Positions 16,710-26,229 are shown, numbered from the stretch's first letter. The stretch is DNA of 50,615 bases from an uncultured Acetatifactor sp. (GCA_934426825.1 CAKRYI010000019.1:1-50615), one strand, 5' to 3'. Program-made: numbers and translations. Notes: generated from the letters alone by a model not told the origin.

Positions 16710-18356
16710 ATGCGTCAGTTGAGGGAAGATGTCAGGTGGTTTTTCAATCAGAAAATATATGTAGTGGCAGTAATCTTGACTGCGGTGTGCAGCTATGGTT
16801 TCGGAGTGGTAAGTCCGGGACTGGGAATTGATGATGTGGCTACGGAATTATATTTCACGGACGGACTCGCGGTTGTCATGGGAAGATGGGTGCTTTTTTT
16901 GATAAATAAGGTATTCCATATGGCAAAGTATACCCCTTTTCTTACGGATTTTATCGGAGTGGTGTTGCTTGTTATGGCGGCTGTTCTCATGAGCGTGCTG
17001 TTTCGCAGAATATTTGGGGAGAAGATACCGGTTGCCGGTTATGTGGCATTTGCCTGTGTTTTTCTATCCAATCCGATTATCAGCGAAGTGTACGTGTATT
17101 ATCTTCACAACGGAATCGGTATCGGTTATGTTTTGACGGCGCTGGCACTGTTATTATTTGAAGAAATGCAGAAGGTTTCTCCTAAAAAGAAATGGCGTTT
17201 TATGGCGGGGAGTGCGGTTGTATTGACGGTGGCTGTGGGATGTTACGAATCCTTTCTGGTTCTCTATCTGCTGGGCGCGGTTGTGATTTTATTCTTCCGT
17301 GCCATGGAGCGCAGAACCATACTGACTTTTAAGAATTTATGGGAAAATGTAAAATGTCTGCTGCTTATCGTGCTGGCTACGATTTTGCTGCGCCAGCTTT
17401 TGATTGTGTCGCTGACCGTGATTTTCCATTTACAGGATTTGAGAGGTCTGATGAATGAAAGAAAATTATCGGAAATGCTTGTACTTTTCCGGGGAAGAGA
17501 AGGATGGGAGCAGTTCCTCATGCTGGTGAAACGGTTCTGGCTGGTATACCATGTGAATGCACTGGTATATTTACCCGTTACCGGATATGAACTGGCGGTT
17601 ATTTTGTTCGGTGTTACCGCAGTGGTGCTTGCCGTTCGCAGAAAAAGCCTGTGGTATCCGATACTTGTATTGGTAATGATAGTTATTCCTTTTTTGCTCA
17701 CGATAGTGGAGGCAAATGTGACAATGTATCGCTCCAGTCAGTACCTTCCCTTTTTTACGGGGGTGGGAGTGCTGCTTTTGTATTCGTTTGCGTCGGGAGT
17801 AAAATGGAGAAACTATATTCAGCCGGTATTGGCAGTGTTGGCGGTGTTGCTGGTCTTTCGGCATTCGCAGCAGATGAACCGGGATTTCTATGGGGATTAT
17901 CTCAGGTATGAGAATACGAAAGAAGTTCTTACGGAGATTGCAACGCAGGTAGAAAGTGAGTACGGAAGCGACATTCCGGTTGTGTTCACGGGGCATTATG
18001 AGACACCGCATAGTTTGTTGGAGGACTGGTATGTGGATTATTCTTCATGGCAGTTTCAAATGATTGCGAAGGTTTCTGATTTGGTGGATGTCCATTTAAA
18101 GGAAAAATATTATTCCCCCTATGGATACAGCTTTATCGGAAATGCGCAGTATTCCTATATTCAATGGGCGTTTGAGGCTTTTGACGGAACGAACAGGGAA
18201 ATGATTCGCTTTTTGGAACTGCACGGACATTCTTTCCGGACGATTACGGACGAAAATGTGCTGGATGAGGCACGTTCTTTGGGAGAGAGCATGCCCACAT
18301 GGCCGCAGGAAGGTTCTGTGCAGATGCAGGACGGGTATCTGCTGATTCATATTTAA
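16710..18356 (+). CDS. Polytopic membrane protein, GtrII-like glucosyltransferase
   Basis: A 548-aa membrane protein with about ten to twelve hydrophobic segments and a hydrophilic C-terminal domain (about 415-548) expected outside the membrane. After the first helix comes SPGLGIDDVATEL, an acidic Asp-Asp pair in the first external loop, then MGRWVLFLINKVF. This layout resembles the GtrII/GT-C membrane glucosyltransferases that add glucose from a lipid carrier to surface polymers. Start ATG 16710 has AAAGGAG nine bases upstream. The upstream in-frame Met codons (e.g. 16679) lack one. The match is by motif layout only. A different GT-C family is possible. Confidence 0.6.
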   Translation: MRQLREDVRWFFNQKIYVVAVILTAVCSYGFGVVSPGLGIDDVATELYFTDGLAVVMGRWVLFLINKVFHMAKYTPFLTDFIGVVLLVMAAVLMSVLFRRIFGEKIPVAGYVAFACVFLSNPIISEVYVYYLHNGIGIGYVLTALALLLFEEMQKVSPKKKWRFMAGSAVVLTVAVGCYESFLVLYLLGAVVILFFRAMERRTILTFKNLWENVKCLLLIVLATILLRQLLIVSLTVIFHLQDLRGLMNERKLSEMLVLFRGREGWEQFLMLVKRFWLVYHVNALVYLPVTGYELAVILFGVTAVVLAVRRKSLWYPILVLVMIVIPFLLTIVEANVTMYRSSQYLPFFTGVGVLLLYSFASGVKWRNYIQPVLAVLAVLLVFRHSQQMNRDFYGDYLRYENTKEVLTEIATQVESEYGSDIPVVFTGHYETPHSLLEDWYVDYSSWQFQMIAKVSDLVDVHLKEKYYSPYGYSFIGNAQYSYIQWAFEAFDGTNREMIRFLELHGHSFRTITDENVLDEARSLGESMPTWPQEGSVQMQDGYLLIHI

Positions 18357-18382
18357 GTTTTCTTATTTATATCCAAATATCG

Positions 18383-18411
18383 TTGCAAATAAATCTGATA
18401 TATGATAAAAT
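18383..18411 (+). promoter_or_regulatory. sigmaA promoter of the Rpn-like gene
   Basis: TTGCAA (18383-18388), 17 bases, TAAAAT (18406-18411), with a TG two bases before the -10 box. Transcription would start near 18418, leaving a 150-base leader before the gene at 18568. Confidence 0.65.
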
Positions 18412-18567
18412 AAACGCAAAGCAAAAGATTTCTAAATGTAATATTCTATATAATATTCTAATTTCTGTCAGCAATTCTTGAAATCCTGCTTTTGAAACTC
18501 AAAGAACAAAAAGCGGGAATTCAAGGACGTTGCCGATTTGTTTTCCCGCAGGCAAAGGAGGAAACAA

Positions 18568-19413
18568 ATGGCAAAGAACATAACAACGGTACTGGAGAAA
18601 CTGAATTTGGTGGATCGGTTTCTCTTTGATGAGACGATGGAGTCACAAACCGCCTATCAGGCAGTGGTAAGTATTCTGCTGGAAAATGAAATCGAACTGG
18701 CGGGGAAACCGGAAACGGAGAAAGAACTGAGGGTATCGCCGGACTTACGACAGGTGAGGCTTGACGTGGTGGGGATGGATTATGAGGGAACAGTCTATTA
18801 CACGGAGATGCAGAAGTTTGATACAGGGAATCTGAGGAAGCGGAGCAGATTTTATCAGGCACATATGGATGTGTCACTATTGCCGCCCGGAAGTGTGGAC
18901 TTTAACTCGCTGAATGACAGTTGTTTCATTATGATAGCACCCTTTGATATTTTCGGTAAGGGATTATACCGGTACACCTTTGAGGGTGCCTGTCTAGAAT
19001 GTCCGGAACTGAAACTGGAGGATGGTTCCGTCCGCATATTTATCAATGCAAGAGGAAACAATCCGGAAGATTTTTCACAGGAATTTCTGGATTTTATGGA
19101 GTACATATTAGATACCACGGATGCAAATGCGATGAAATCAGACAGCGCCAAAATAAAGCAGATTCATGAGCAGGTGAAAAGTATCCGCCTGTCAGAGAAA
19201 ATGGGGATGAAGTATATGCAGGCATGGGAAGAAAGAATTTTAGACCGTCAGGAAGCCAGACGGGAAGGATTAGAGGAAGGGCACAAGGAAGGCTCCTTGG
19301 ATGCCAAAAGAAAAATCGCACTCAACATGCTTGAATCCGGCATTCCTGAGGCGGATGTTGCAAGAATGGCGGAACTATCGTTAGAGGAAGTAGGCAGATT
19401 GCGAAAAAAGTAA
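18568..19413 (+). CDS. Rpn-family PD-(D/E)XK nuclease / transposase-like protein
   Basis: The protein is 281 aa. The core has the PD-(D/E)XK nuclease arrangement: an Asp in RLDVVGMDYEG (about residue 73) and Glu-x-Gln in VYYTEMQKFD (about residue 88-90). RSRFYQAHMDVSLLPPG and the later FIMIAPFDIFGKGLYRYTF are typical of the recombination-promoting Rpn family. The C-terminal 90 residues are charged helices with RREGLEEGHKEG, also common there. A very good ribosome site (AAAGGAGG) precedes ATG 18568. Rpn proteins are linked to RecA-independent recombination and often sit alone in variable spots. No terminal repeats frame it here, so it is not an active insertion sequence by itself. Confidence 0.85.
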   Translation: MAKNITTVLEKLNLVDRFLFDETMESQTAYQAVVSILLENEIELAGKPETEKELRVSPDLRQVRLDVVGMDYEGTVYYTEMQKFDTGNLRKRSRFYQAHMDVSLLPPGSVDFNSLNDSCFIMIAPFDIFGKGLYRYTFEGACLECPELKLEDGSVRIFINARGNNPEDFSQEFLDFMEYILDTTDANAMKSDSAKIKQIHEQVKSIRLSEKMGMKYMQAWEERILDRQEARREGLEEGHKEGSLDAKRKIALNMLESGIPEADVARMAELSLEEVGRLRKK

Positions 19414-19444
19414 TACAAAAGTAGTGCAAAAATCCGTAAAGGTA

Positions 19445-19473
19445 TTGACATTAAGGAAAACAGGCATTATACT
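19445..19473 (+). promoter_or_regulatory. sigmaA promoter of the rimP-nusA-infB operon
   Basis: TTGACA (19445-19450), 17 bases, TATACT (19468-19473): a near-consensus promoter as expected for a housekeeping translation operon. Start near 19480. Confidence 0.88.
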
Positions 19474-19502
19474 GACCATAGTATAAGATGATTACTAGAG
19501 TA

Positions 19503-19523
19503 AGAGTGGACGCGTGCCACTCT
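19503..19523 (+). promoter_or_regulatory. Hairpin in the rimP leader
   Basis: AGAGTGG (19503-19509), loop ACGCGTG, CCACTCT (19517-19523), followed by a pyrimidine-rich run. It lies about 25 bases into the leader and 60 before rimP. It could be an attenuator (weak terminator) or mRNA-stability element, and the T run is interrupted by C. Confidence 0.5.
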
Positions 19524-19585
19524 TTCTTCTTTGTTGTAATGAAAAATCCGGTGTACCTGCCGGAAAGTGAAAAGGGAGGATGTAG

Positions 19586-20050
19586 ATGTCCAAGAGGGAG
19601 ATTTACGAAGAAAAGACGGAAAAACTGCTTGTGCCCATTGCGGAATCCAACGGTGTGGAAATTTACGATGTGGAGTATGTAAAAGAGGGCAGTGATTACT
19701 ATCTCAGGGCGTATATTGACAAGCCGGAGGGAGTCAACATCATTGACTGCGAGAATGTCAGCCGGCTGCTGTCGGATGCACTGGACAAAGAGGATTTTAT
19801 CCCGGATTCTTACATTTTAGAGGTCAGCAGTCCGGGACTGGGAAGAACCTTAAAAAAGGACAAACACCTGCAAAAGAGCATTGGGAAAGAAGTGGAAATC
19901 AAATTATTTAAGCCGATTGACAAATGCAAGGAATTTACGGGAACACTGGACAGCTTTGACATGGACAGCATTACCATTGAAGAGCAGGGTGAAAAAAAGA
20001 CATTTGCAAGAGCGGATGTGGCACTGATACGTCTGGCATTGGATTTTTGA
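19586..20050 (+). CDS. rimP: Ribosome maturation factor RimP
   Basis: A 154-aa cytoplasmic factor for assembly of the 30S subunit. The N-terminal alpha/beta domain includes VEIYDVEYVKEGSDYYLRAY and the D-C-E-x-V-S-R segment. The LEVSSPGLGRTLK motif (about residues 75-87) is the family hallmark, and the C-terminal SH3-like domain ends ALIRLALDF. GGAGG lies eight bases upstream of the ATG. It opens the conserved rimP-nusA operon. Confidence 0.97.
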   Translation: MSKREIYEEKTEKLLVPIAESNGVEIYDVEYVKEGSDYYLRAYIDKPEGVNIIDCENVSRLLSDALDKEDFIPDSYILEVSSPGLGRTLKKDKHLQKSIGKEVEIKLFKPIDKCKEFTGTLDSFDMDSITIEEQGEKKTFARADVALIRLALDF

Positions 20051-20109
20051 CAAAAAGAAAAACACAGAATTGGTAAACATATAAGCGAATCGCTGGAATG
20101 GAGGAAATG

Positions 20110-21252
20110 ATGAACAAAGAATTAATGGAAGCACTGGATATTTTGGAGAAGGAGAAGGATATCAGCAAGGAAACACTGTTTGAAGCAATCGAAAACTCCC
20201 TGTTGACTGCCTGCAAAAACCATTTTGGAAAAGCAGACAATGTAAAGGTGGAGATTGACAGAGATACCTGTGATTTCCTGGTATATGCGGAAAAAGAAGT
20301 CGTTCCTACCAAAGAGGATGTGGAGGATCCCTGTCTCCAGATTGCGTTGGAGGATGCACAGGTATTGTCCAAAAAGGCACAGGTGGGAGACATTCTTAAT
20401 GTAGAGATTAAATCCAAGGAATTTGGCAGAATTGCAACTCAGAATGCCAAGAACGTAATTCTTCAGAAAATCCGTGAGGAAGAGAGAAGCGTAATTTACA
20501 ATCAGTATTACGAAAAAGAAAAGGATGTCGTTACCGGTGTGGTACAGCGTTATATCGGTAAAAATATCAGCATTAATCTTGGCAAAGCGGATGCCATGCT
20601 GAATGAAAACGAGCAGGTGAAAGGCGAGGTGTTTAAGCCGACAGAGAGAATCAAGGTTTATATCCTTGAAGTGAAGAACACTCCCAAGGGCCCGAGAATT
20701 AACGTGAGCAGAACACATCCGGAACTGGTGAAAAGACTGTTTGAGTCTGAGGTGACGGAAATTAAAGACGGCACGGTGGAGATTAAGAGCATTGCCCGTG
20801 AGGCGGGAAGCCGTACCAAGATTGCCGTATGGAGCAACAACCCCAACGTAGATCCGGTAGGCGCATGTGTAGGTATGAACGGCGCGAGAGTCAATGCCAT
20901 TGTGGAAGAGTTGCGCGGCGAGAAAATTGACATTGTAAACTGGGATGAGAACCCCGGAAATCTGATTCAGAATGCACTTTCCCCTGCTAAAATCGTTGCA
21001 GTTTTTGCAGATCCCGATGAAAAGACCGCAAAAGTGGTTGTTCCCGACTATCAGCTTTCTCTTGCAATCGGAAAGGAAGGACAGAACGCAAGACTTGCTG
21101 CGAGACTGACCGGTTATAAGATCGATATTAAATCCGAAACACAGGCGAAGGATGCTCCCGGATTCCGCTATGAAGATTATGTGGATGACTACGAGGATGA
21201 CGAGTACGAAGAGGAAAATGTGGATAATAGTTCGGATGGCAGTGAGGAGTAA
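20110..21252 (+). CDS. nusA: Transcription elongation/termination factor NusA
   Basis: RNA-polymerase-bound factor that governs pausing, termination and antitermination. It is 380 aa: N-terminal polymerase-binding domain (1-125), S1 domain (about 130-200), and KH1/KH2 (about 205-345) with VGACVGMNGARVNAI and LAIGKEGQNARLAARLTGYKID (the GxxG of KH2). An acidic Asp/Glu tail ends the protein. It lacks the extra repeats of the proteobacterial form, as usual in Firmicutes. I chose ATG 20110 because GGAGG (20100-20104) is five bases upstream. The ATGs at 20098 and 20107 overlap or crowd that site. Confidence 0.97.
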   Translation: MNKELMEALDILEKEKDISKETLFEAIENSLLTACKNHFGKADNVKVEIDRDTCDFLVYAEKEVVPTKEDVEDPCLQIALEDAQVLSKKAQVGDILNVEIKSKEFGRIATQNAKNVILQKIREEERSVIYNQYYEKEKDVVTGVVQRYIGKNISINLGKADAMLNENEQVKGEVFKPTERIKVYILEVKNTPKGPRINVSRTHPELVKRLFESEVTEIKDGTVEIKSIAREAGSRTKIAVWSNNPNVDPVGACVGMNGARVNAIVEELRGEKIDIVNWDENPGNLIQNALSPAKIVAVFADPDEKTAKVVVPDYQLSLAIGKEGQNARLAARLTGYKIDIKSETQAKDAPGFRYEDYVDDYEDDEYEEENVDNSSDGSEE

Positions 21253-21260
21253 TTACAGCT

Positions 21261-21533
21261 ATGGCGAAAAAAATTCCCCTGAGACAGTGTGTTGGCTGCG
21301 GTGAAATGAAGAGCAAGAAAGAAATGATGAGAGTTCTTCGCACGGCAGAAGGCGAAATCTGTCTGGATACAACAGGAAAGAAGAATGGAAGAGGCGCATA
21401 TCTATGTAGGAGCGGAGAATGTCTGAAAAAGGCCCGCAGGAATAAAGGACTGGAGCGCTCTTTCAAGGTGAGTATTCCAAACGAAGTGTATGAGAGTTTG
21501 GAGAAGGAGTTTGAGAATCTTGAAGCAGAATAA
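21261..21533 (+). CDS. ylxR: YlxR-family RNA-binding protein (RnpM-type)
   Basis: A small basic protein of 90 aa with the family motif RQCVGCGEMKSKKEMMRVLR at its start and GRGAYLCRSGECLKKARR in the middle. Members bind nucleic acid, and in Bacillus the homologue acts on RNase P. It lies eight bases after nusA and overlaps the next gene by 14 bases, so the three are translationally linked. Confidence 0.93.
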   Translation: MAKKIPLRQCVGCGEMKSKKEMMRVLRTAEGEICLDTTGKKNGRGAYLCRSGECLKKARRNKGLERSFKVSIPNEVYESLEKEFENLEAE

Positions 21534-21828
21534 AGTATTGTCACTGCTTGGACTGGCGATGAGAGGCCACAATCTGGTGAGCGGTGAGTTTCAGACGGTA
21601 GAGTCAGTGAAAACCGGTTCCGCCATGCTGATAATCATTGCGGAGGATGCGTCAGAGAACACCAGAAAATTGTTCCGGAATAAATGTGCCTTTTACGAGG
21701 TGCCTATCCGTGAGTTCGGAACAAAAGAAATTTTGGGAAGGGCGATTGGCAAGGAACCACGTTCTTCTATTGGAGTGTGTGACGCAGGTTTGGCAGAAGC
21801 GATTATCAAACAACTGGAAATGGAGTAA
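21520..21828 (+). CDS. ylxQ: L7Ae/L30e-family ribosomal-associated protein YlxQ
   Basis: A 102-aa protein of the L7Ae/L30e/S12e kink-turn RNA-binding family, recognisable by KVLSLLGLAMRGHNLVSGEF, the central LIIIAEDASENTRKLF and VPIREFGTKEILGRAIGKEP. The start is probably TTG at 21520: AAGGAG (21504-21509) is ten bases upstream and the family begins with MKQNK-like sequence. An ATG at 21490 lacks a ribosome site. It overlaps ylxR. Confidence 0.9.
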   Translation: MKQNKVLSLLGLAMRGHNLVSGEFQTVESVKTGSAMLIIIAEDASENTRKLFRNKCAFYEVPIREFGTKEILGRAIGKEPRSSIGVCDAGLAEAIIKQLEME

Positions 21829-21859
21829 TACGCCGGAAACGGCAGAAATGGAGGAAAGC

Positions 21860-24853
21860 ATGGCGAAAATAAAGGTACATGAACTCGCAAAGGAATTAGG
21901 AAAACAGAGTAAAGATATATTGAGTTTTTTGCAGGAGAAGGGAATTGAGGCAAAGGTGGCACAGAGCTCTATCGAGGAGGACGCTGCGCAGTTGGTGAGA
22001 AAGGCATTTGCTTCCACAGCTAAGGCAGACGCACCGAAAGCGGAAGATACAAAGGCAGAATCCGTAAAAGCCGGAGCCGCGAAAGCAGAGACTGCAAAGA
22101 CAGAGGCAAAAGCGGAAGCACCCAAAGCAGAGGAGAGTAAGGCAGCTGCCGGAGAGGCAGCAGAGTCTGCAAGGGCGGAAGAGGGACAGGATGATACACC
22201 GAAAAAGAAAAAGAAAATTATTTTCGTGAGCAATCCCCAGAATTCCCGTGTTCCGGGTCAGCGTCCGTCACAGGGAGGCGCACAGGCGCGTCCTAACAAT
22301 AACAATCAGGGACGTACCCAGAACGGATACGGCCGTGTGCAGGCACAGGCACCGGTGCGACCCATTAAACCGTTAACCCCGCCCTCCCCTACACCCAGTG
22401 TACAGATGGTTCCCGAAAACAGAGGACAGCAGAAACCCCGTCAGGACAGGGATAACAATGCAAAACAGCAGGTACAGGCACAGCAGTCCGCACCTCAGAC
22501 CCAGGCACAGACACAGCAGCCTGCACCCCAGCAGTCCCGCCCGGCAGGAAATGCACAGCCTGCATCCAGACCTCAGAATGCCCGCCCTCAGGGAGGAAAC
22601 AGCTATGGAGACAGACCTGCGCGTGATAACAGAGGACAGGACAACCGCGGGCAGGACGGCAGAGGCCGTGACAACCGGAATCAGGGACGTCCTCAGAACG
22701 GACAGTACCAGAACAGAGGAGGTATGGGAAATGGCAGACCTCAGGGAGACAGAACCGGCGGATTTAATAACCGCAATTCCGAAGGCGGTCAGGGCGATAA
22801 GCGTTTTGGCGGCGGCAATTCAGGTAATAACCGTGGCTTTGGCAATAATTCACGCGATCAGAGAGGAAATGGCGGACAGGGAGGTCAATTCAGAGATAAC
22901 AGACAGAGCAAAGGATTTGCTCCTGAGACAGCCGGCAAGGACGTGGAAAAGAAGCGTGAGGAAGATAAGAGACGTTTCAGTCAGGAAAAAGATAAGCGCA
23001 ACAAAAAAGATTTGATGTACGAAGAGGAAGAAACCTTAAAGAACAAACCCGGAAGATTTATTAAACCGGAGAAGAAAAAGGAAGAGACCGCAGAGGAAGT
23101 AATCAAGGTGATTACTCTGCCGGAAAGCATTACGATTAAAGATTTGGCAGATAAGATGAAACTGCAGCCGGCAGCTATTGTGAAGAAGCTGTTTTTGGAA
23201 GGCAAGATTGTAACCGTCAATCAGGAAATCTCCTATGAGGATGCAGAAAATATTGCCATGGAGTATGAAATCCTTTGTGAAAAGGAAGTTAAGGTTGACG
23301 TTATCGAGGAACTTCTGAAAGAGGAAGATGAGGACGAGAAGGACATGGTGGAAAGACCTCCCGTAATCTGTGTTATGGGTCATGTCGACCATGGTAAGAC
23401 TTCCCTTTTGGATGCTATCCGTAAGACCAATGTCACCGATAAAGAGGCAGGCGGTATTACACAGCACATAGGTGCATATACTGTAAATGTCGGACAAAGA
23501 AAGATTACCTTCCTGGATACTCCCGGACATGAGGCGTTTACCGCCATGCGTATGCGTGGAGCAAATTCCACGGATATTGCCATTCTGGTAGTAGCTGCAG
23601 ATGACGGTGTTATGCCCCAGACAGTGGAGGCAATCAACCATGCCAAGGCAGCCGGAATTGAAATCATTGTTGCGGTAAACAAAATAGATAAACCTTCCGC
23701 CAACATTGACCGCGTAAAGCAGGAACTGGCAGAATATGAACTGATTCCCGAAGACTGGGGAGGCAGCACGGTATTTGTTCCCGTATCTGCAAAGAGCGGG
23801 GAAGGTATTGAGCAGTTGCTGGAAATGATTTTGTTAACTGCAGACGTACTGGAACTCAAAGCCAACCCGAAGAGACGTGCAAGAGGACTTGTCATCGAGG
23901 CGGAGCTGGATAAGGGCCGCGGACCGGTTGCTACCATTCTGGTACAAAAGGGAACCCTTCATGTGGGTGACTTTGTATCCGCAGGAGCAAGCCATGGCAA
24001 AGTAAGAGCCATGATTGACGACAAGGGCAGAAGAGTGAGAGAGGCAGGACCTTCCACTCCTGTAGAAATCTTAGGTCTGTCCGATGTTCCCAGTGCAGGT
24101 GAGGTATTCCTTGCGCATGAGAACGACAAGACCGCAAAATCCTATGCAGATACCTATCTGGCACAGCATAAGGAGAAAATGCTTGAGGAGACCAAGGGCA
24201 GAATGTCCCTGGATGATTTGTTCTCCCAGATTCAGGAAGGCAATCTGAAAGAACTGGATTTGATTGTCAAAGCAGACGTTCAGGGTAGCGTTGAGGCTGT
24301 AAAACAGTCCCTTTTGAAGCTGTCCAACGAGGAAGTGGTTGTAAAATGTATTCACGGAGGCGTAGGTGCCATCAATGAGTCTGATGTAACCCTTGCAAGT
24401 GCTTCCAATGCCATTATTATCGGTTTCAATGTCAGACCGGATGCCACCGCAAAGGCAACCGCAGAGCGGGAAGGCGTTGACATTCGCCTGTACAGAGTCA
24501 TTTATCAGGCAATCGAAGATATTGAAGCAGCTATGAAGGGTATGCTTGACCCCGTATACGAGGAAAAAGTAATCGGTCATGCAGAGGTACGTCAGATTTT
24601 CAAGGCATCAGCTATTGGAAATATTGCCGGTGCCTATGTGCTTGACGGTATGTTCCAGAGAGGCTGCAAGGTGCGTATCACCCGTGAGGGCAAACAGATT
24701 TACGAAGGTGCACTGGCTTCCCTTAAGAGATTTAAGGATGATGTCAAGGAAGTAAAAGCCGGCTACGAATGTGGTCTTGTATTTGAGGGCTTTGACCAGA
24801 TGCAGGAACTGGATATTGTAGAAGCGTATATCATGGTAGAAGTGCCCAGATAG
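21860..24853 (+). CDS. infB: Translation initiation factor IF-2
   Basis: GTPase that brings fMet-tRNA to the 30S subunit, 997 aa. It has an IF2-N domain at 1-52 (KVHELAKELGKQSKDILSFL) and a low-complexity region at about 55-400. That region is first Ala/Lys/Glu-rich, then Gln/Pro-rich, then Arg/Asn/Gly/Asp-rich. A second IF2-N follows at about 417-475. The G domain starts at residue 507 with GHVDHGKT and continues with DTPGHEAF and NKIDKP, and domains II-IV follow to VEAYIMVEVPR. ATG 21860 has GGAGG five bases upstream. The disordered part is longer than in Bacillus IF-2 (about 716 aa in total). Confidence 0.98.
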   Translation: MAKIKVHELAKELGKQSKDILSFLQEKGIEAKVAQSSIEEDAAQLVRKAFASTAKADAPKAEDTKAESVKAGAAKAETAKTEAKAEAPKAEESKAAAGEAAESARAEEGQDDTPKKKKKIIFVSNPQNSRVPGQRPSQGGAQARPNNNNQGRTQNGYGRVQAQAPVRPIKPLTPPSPTPSVQMVPENRGQQKPRQDRDNNAKQQVQAQQSAPQTQAQTQQPAPQQSRPAGNAQPASRPQNARPQGGNSYGDRPARDNRGQDNRGQDGRGRDNRNQGRPQNGQYQNRGGMGNGRPQGDRTGGFNNRNSEGGQGDKRFGGGNSGNNRGFGNNSRDQRGNGGQGGQFRDNRQSKGFAPETAGKDVEKKREEDKRRFSQEKDKRNKKDLMYEEEETLKNKPGRFIKPEKKKEETAEEVIKVITLPESITIKDLADKMKLQPAAIVKKLFLEGKIVTVNQEISYEDAENIAMEYEILCEKEVKVDVIEELLKEEDEDEKDMVERPPVICVMGHVDHGKTSLLDAIRKTNVTDKEAGGITQHIGAYTVNVGQRKITFLDTPGHEAFTAMRMRGANSTDIAILVVAADDGVMPQTVEAINHAKAAGIEIIVAVNKIDKPSANIDRVKQELAEYELIPEDWGGSTVFVPVSAKSGEGIEQLLEMILLTADVLELKANPKRRARGLVIEAELDKGRGPVATILVQKGTLHVGDFVSAGASHGKVRAMIDDKGRRVREAGPSTPVEILGLSDVPSAGEVFLAHENDKTAKSYADTYLAQHKEKMLEETKGRMSLDDLFSQIQEGNLKELDLIVKADVQGSVEAVKQSLLKLSNEEVVVKCIHGGVGAINESDVTLASASNAIIIGFNVRPDATAKATAEREGVDIRLYRVIYQAIEDIEAAMKGMLDPVYEEKVIGHAEVRQIFKASAIGNIAGAYVLDGMFQRGCKVRITREGKQIYEGALASLKRFKDDVKEVKAGYECGLVFEGFDQMQELDIVEAYIMVEVPR

Positions 24854-24905
24854 AGCATTTTAAAAGCTGTACTTTAAAAGTCAGACACCGGAATAGGAAT
24901 AAAAT

Positions 24906-25307
24906 ATGAGAAAAAATAGTGTAAAAAATACCCGTGTAAACGGGGAAGTACAGAGAGTTTTGGCAGAGATAATCCGCGGAGAAATCAAAGACCCGCGGAT
25001 TAGCCCGCTGACCAGTGTGGTAGCGGTGGAGGTGGCACCGGATTTAAAGAGCTGCAAGGCATGGATTAGCGTGCTGGGCGGCGACGAGGCAAGAGATGCC
25101 ACTTTGAAGGGACTCAAAAGTGCGGAAGGATTTATTAAGATGAAACTTGCCAAAACCATCAATTTGCGCAATACACCGGATATTACGTTTGTGATGGATC
25201 AGTCCATCGAGTACGGCGTCAATATGTCACACAAGATTGATGAGGTTATGGCAGAGGAAAGTTTGAAAAGAGGACAGGAAACGGATGGAGATATTACAGG
25301 AGTGTAA
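24906..25307 (+). CDS. rbfA: Ribosome-binding factor A
   Basis: A 133-aa KH-like factor for late 16S rRNA 5'-end maturation and cold adaptation. Family marks are NTRVNGEVQRVLAEIIRGEIKDPR, the central VSVLGG-like WISVLGGDEA, and LRNTPDITFVMDQSIEYG. An AGGAA site lies upstream. It overlaps the next gene by 23 bases. Confidence 0.96.
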   Translation: MRKNSVKNTRVNGEVQRVLAEIIRGEIKDPRISPLTSVVAVEVAPDLKSCKAWISVLGGDEARDATLKGLKSAEGFIKMKLAKTINLRNTPDITFVMDQSIEYGVNMSHKIDEVMAEESLKRGQETDGDITGV

Positions 25308-26229
25308 AGGTGCAAAGCGAATCGGCATTAGCGGACATATCCGACCGGATGGTGACTGCGTGGGTTCCTGTTTGGCACTGTATCAATATTTGCACAAGTG
25401 TATGCCGGATGCGGAAGTAAAAGTATTTCTGGAAAAACCGGCGGATATTTTCCGGGAAATCAAAGGATTTGACCTGATTGACAGCGAGTTTGGCAGTCAG
25501 GCTTCTTTTGATGTGTATTTTGCGCTGGACTGCGGACAAGACCGTCTGGGCGGGGCAGAAGCCTATTTTAAGGGAGCTGCAAAGAAAATTAATATTGACC
25601 ACCATGTCAGCAACAGCGGCTGTGGGGACGTGAATTACGTTATGCCGCAGGTAGGGTCTACCTGTGAACTGATTTATGATTTGATAGATTTGGACAAGTT
25701 GGATAAAGATATGGCGATGGCAATTTACATCGGAATGATTCACGATACCGGTGTTTTCCAATACTCCAATACCACACCGGCGACACTGGAGAAAGCGGCA
25801 AAGCTGATTTCCTACGGTTTTGATTTCCCCAGACTGATTGAGGAAACTTTTTATCAGAAAACCTATTTACAGTCTCAGATTATGGGAAGGGCACTCATGG
25901 AGAGCGTCCGTTTCATGGACGGGCAGTGCATTGTCAGTGTCATTGACCGAAAGACCATGGATTTTTATCAGGTGGACTCCAAGGACCTTGAGGGAATTGT
26001 AAACCAGCTTCGGAATATCAAGGGTGTGCACTGTGCCATTTTTATGTACGAGACAGCGCCTTTGGAATATAAAGTGAGTCTGCGTTCTGATGAAAAGGTG
26101 GATGTGGCAAAGGTGGCATCTCATTTTGGAGGCGGCGGACATGTGCGTGCTGCCGGCTGTTCCATGAAAGGCACGTCCCATGACTGTATCAATAATCTTT
26201 CCCTACATATTGAGGAGCAGTTATGTTAA
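25285..26229 (+). CDS. nrnA: DHH/DHHA1 phosphoesterase, NrnA-like oligoribonuclease/pAp phosphatase
   Basis: A 314-aa cytoplasmic phosphoesterase that degrades very short RNAs, pAp or cyclic dinucleotide products. The metal motifs are HIRPDGDCVGS (about residues 18-28), DCGQDR (about 80), NIDHHVSN (DHH, about 105), and a later IHDTGVFQYSNT. The C-terminal DHHA1 domain carries FGGGGHVRAAG near residue 282. The position between rbfA and truB is the standard one in Firmicutes. It overlaps rbfA by 23 and truB by 7 bases. The precise preferred substrate cannot be read from sequence. Confidence 0.93.
   Translation: MEILQECKGAKRIGISGHIRPDGDCVGSCLALYQYLHKCMPDAEVKVFLEKPADIFREIKGFDLIDSEFGSQASFDVYFALDCGQDRLGGAEAYFKGAAKKINIDHHVSNSGCGDVNYVMPQVGSTCELIYDLIDLDKLDKDMAMAIYIGMIHDTGVFQYSNTTPATLEKAAKLISYGFDFPRLIEETFYQKTYLQSQIMGRALMESVRFMDGQCIVSVIDRKTMDFYQVDSKDLEGIVNQLRNIKGVHCAIFMYETAPLEYKVSLRSDEKVDVAKVASHFGGGGHVRAAGCSMKGTSHDCINNLSLHIEEQLC

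Noticed and set aside
18568..19413. Insertion sequence carrying the Rpn gene
   Set aside because: I found no terminal inverted repeats or target duplication around it, and the promoter and ribosome site look like those of an ordinary gene.
22398..23015. 205-codon + strand frame inside infB
   Set aside because: Arg/Thr-rich shadow of the low-complexity part of infB. No start signal.
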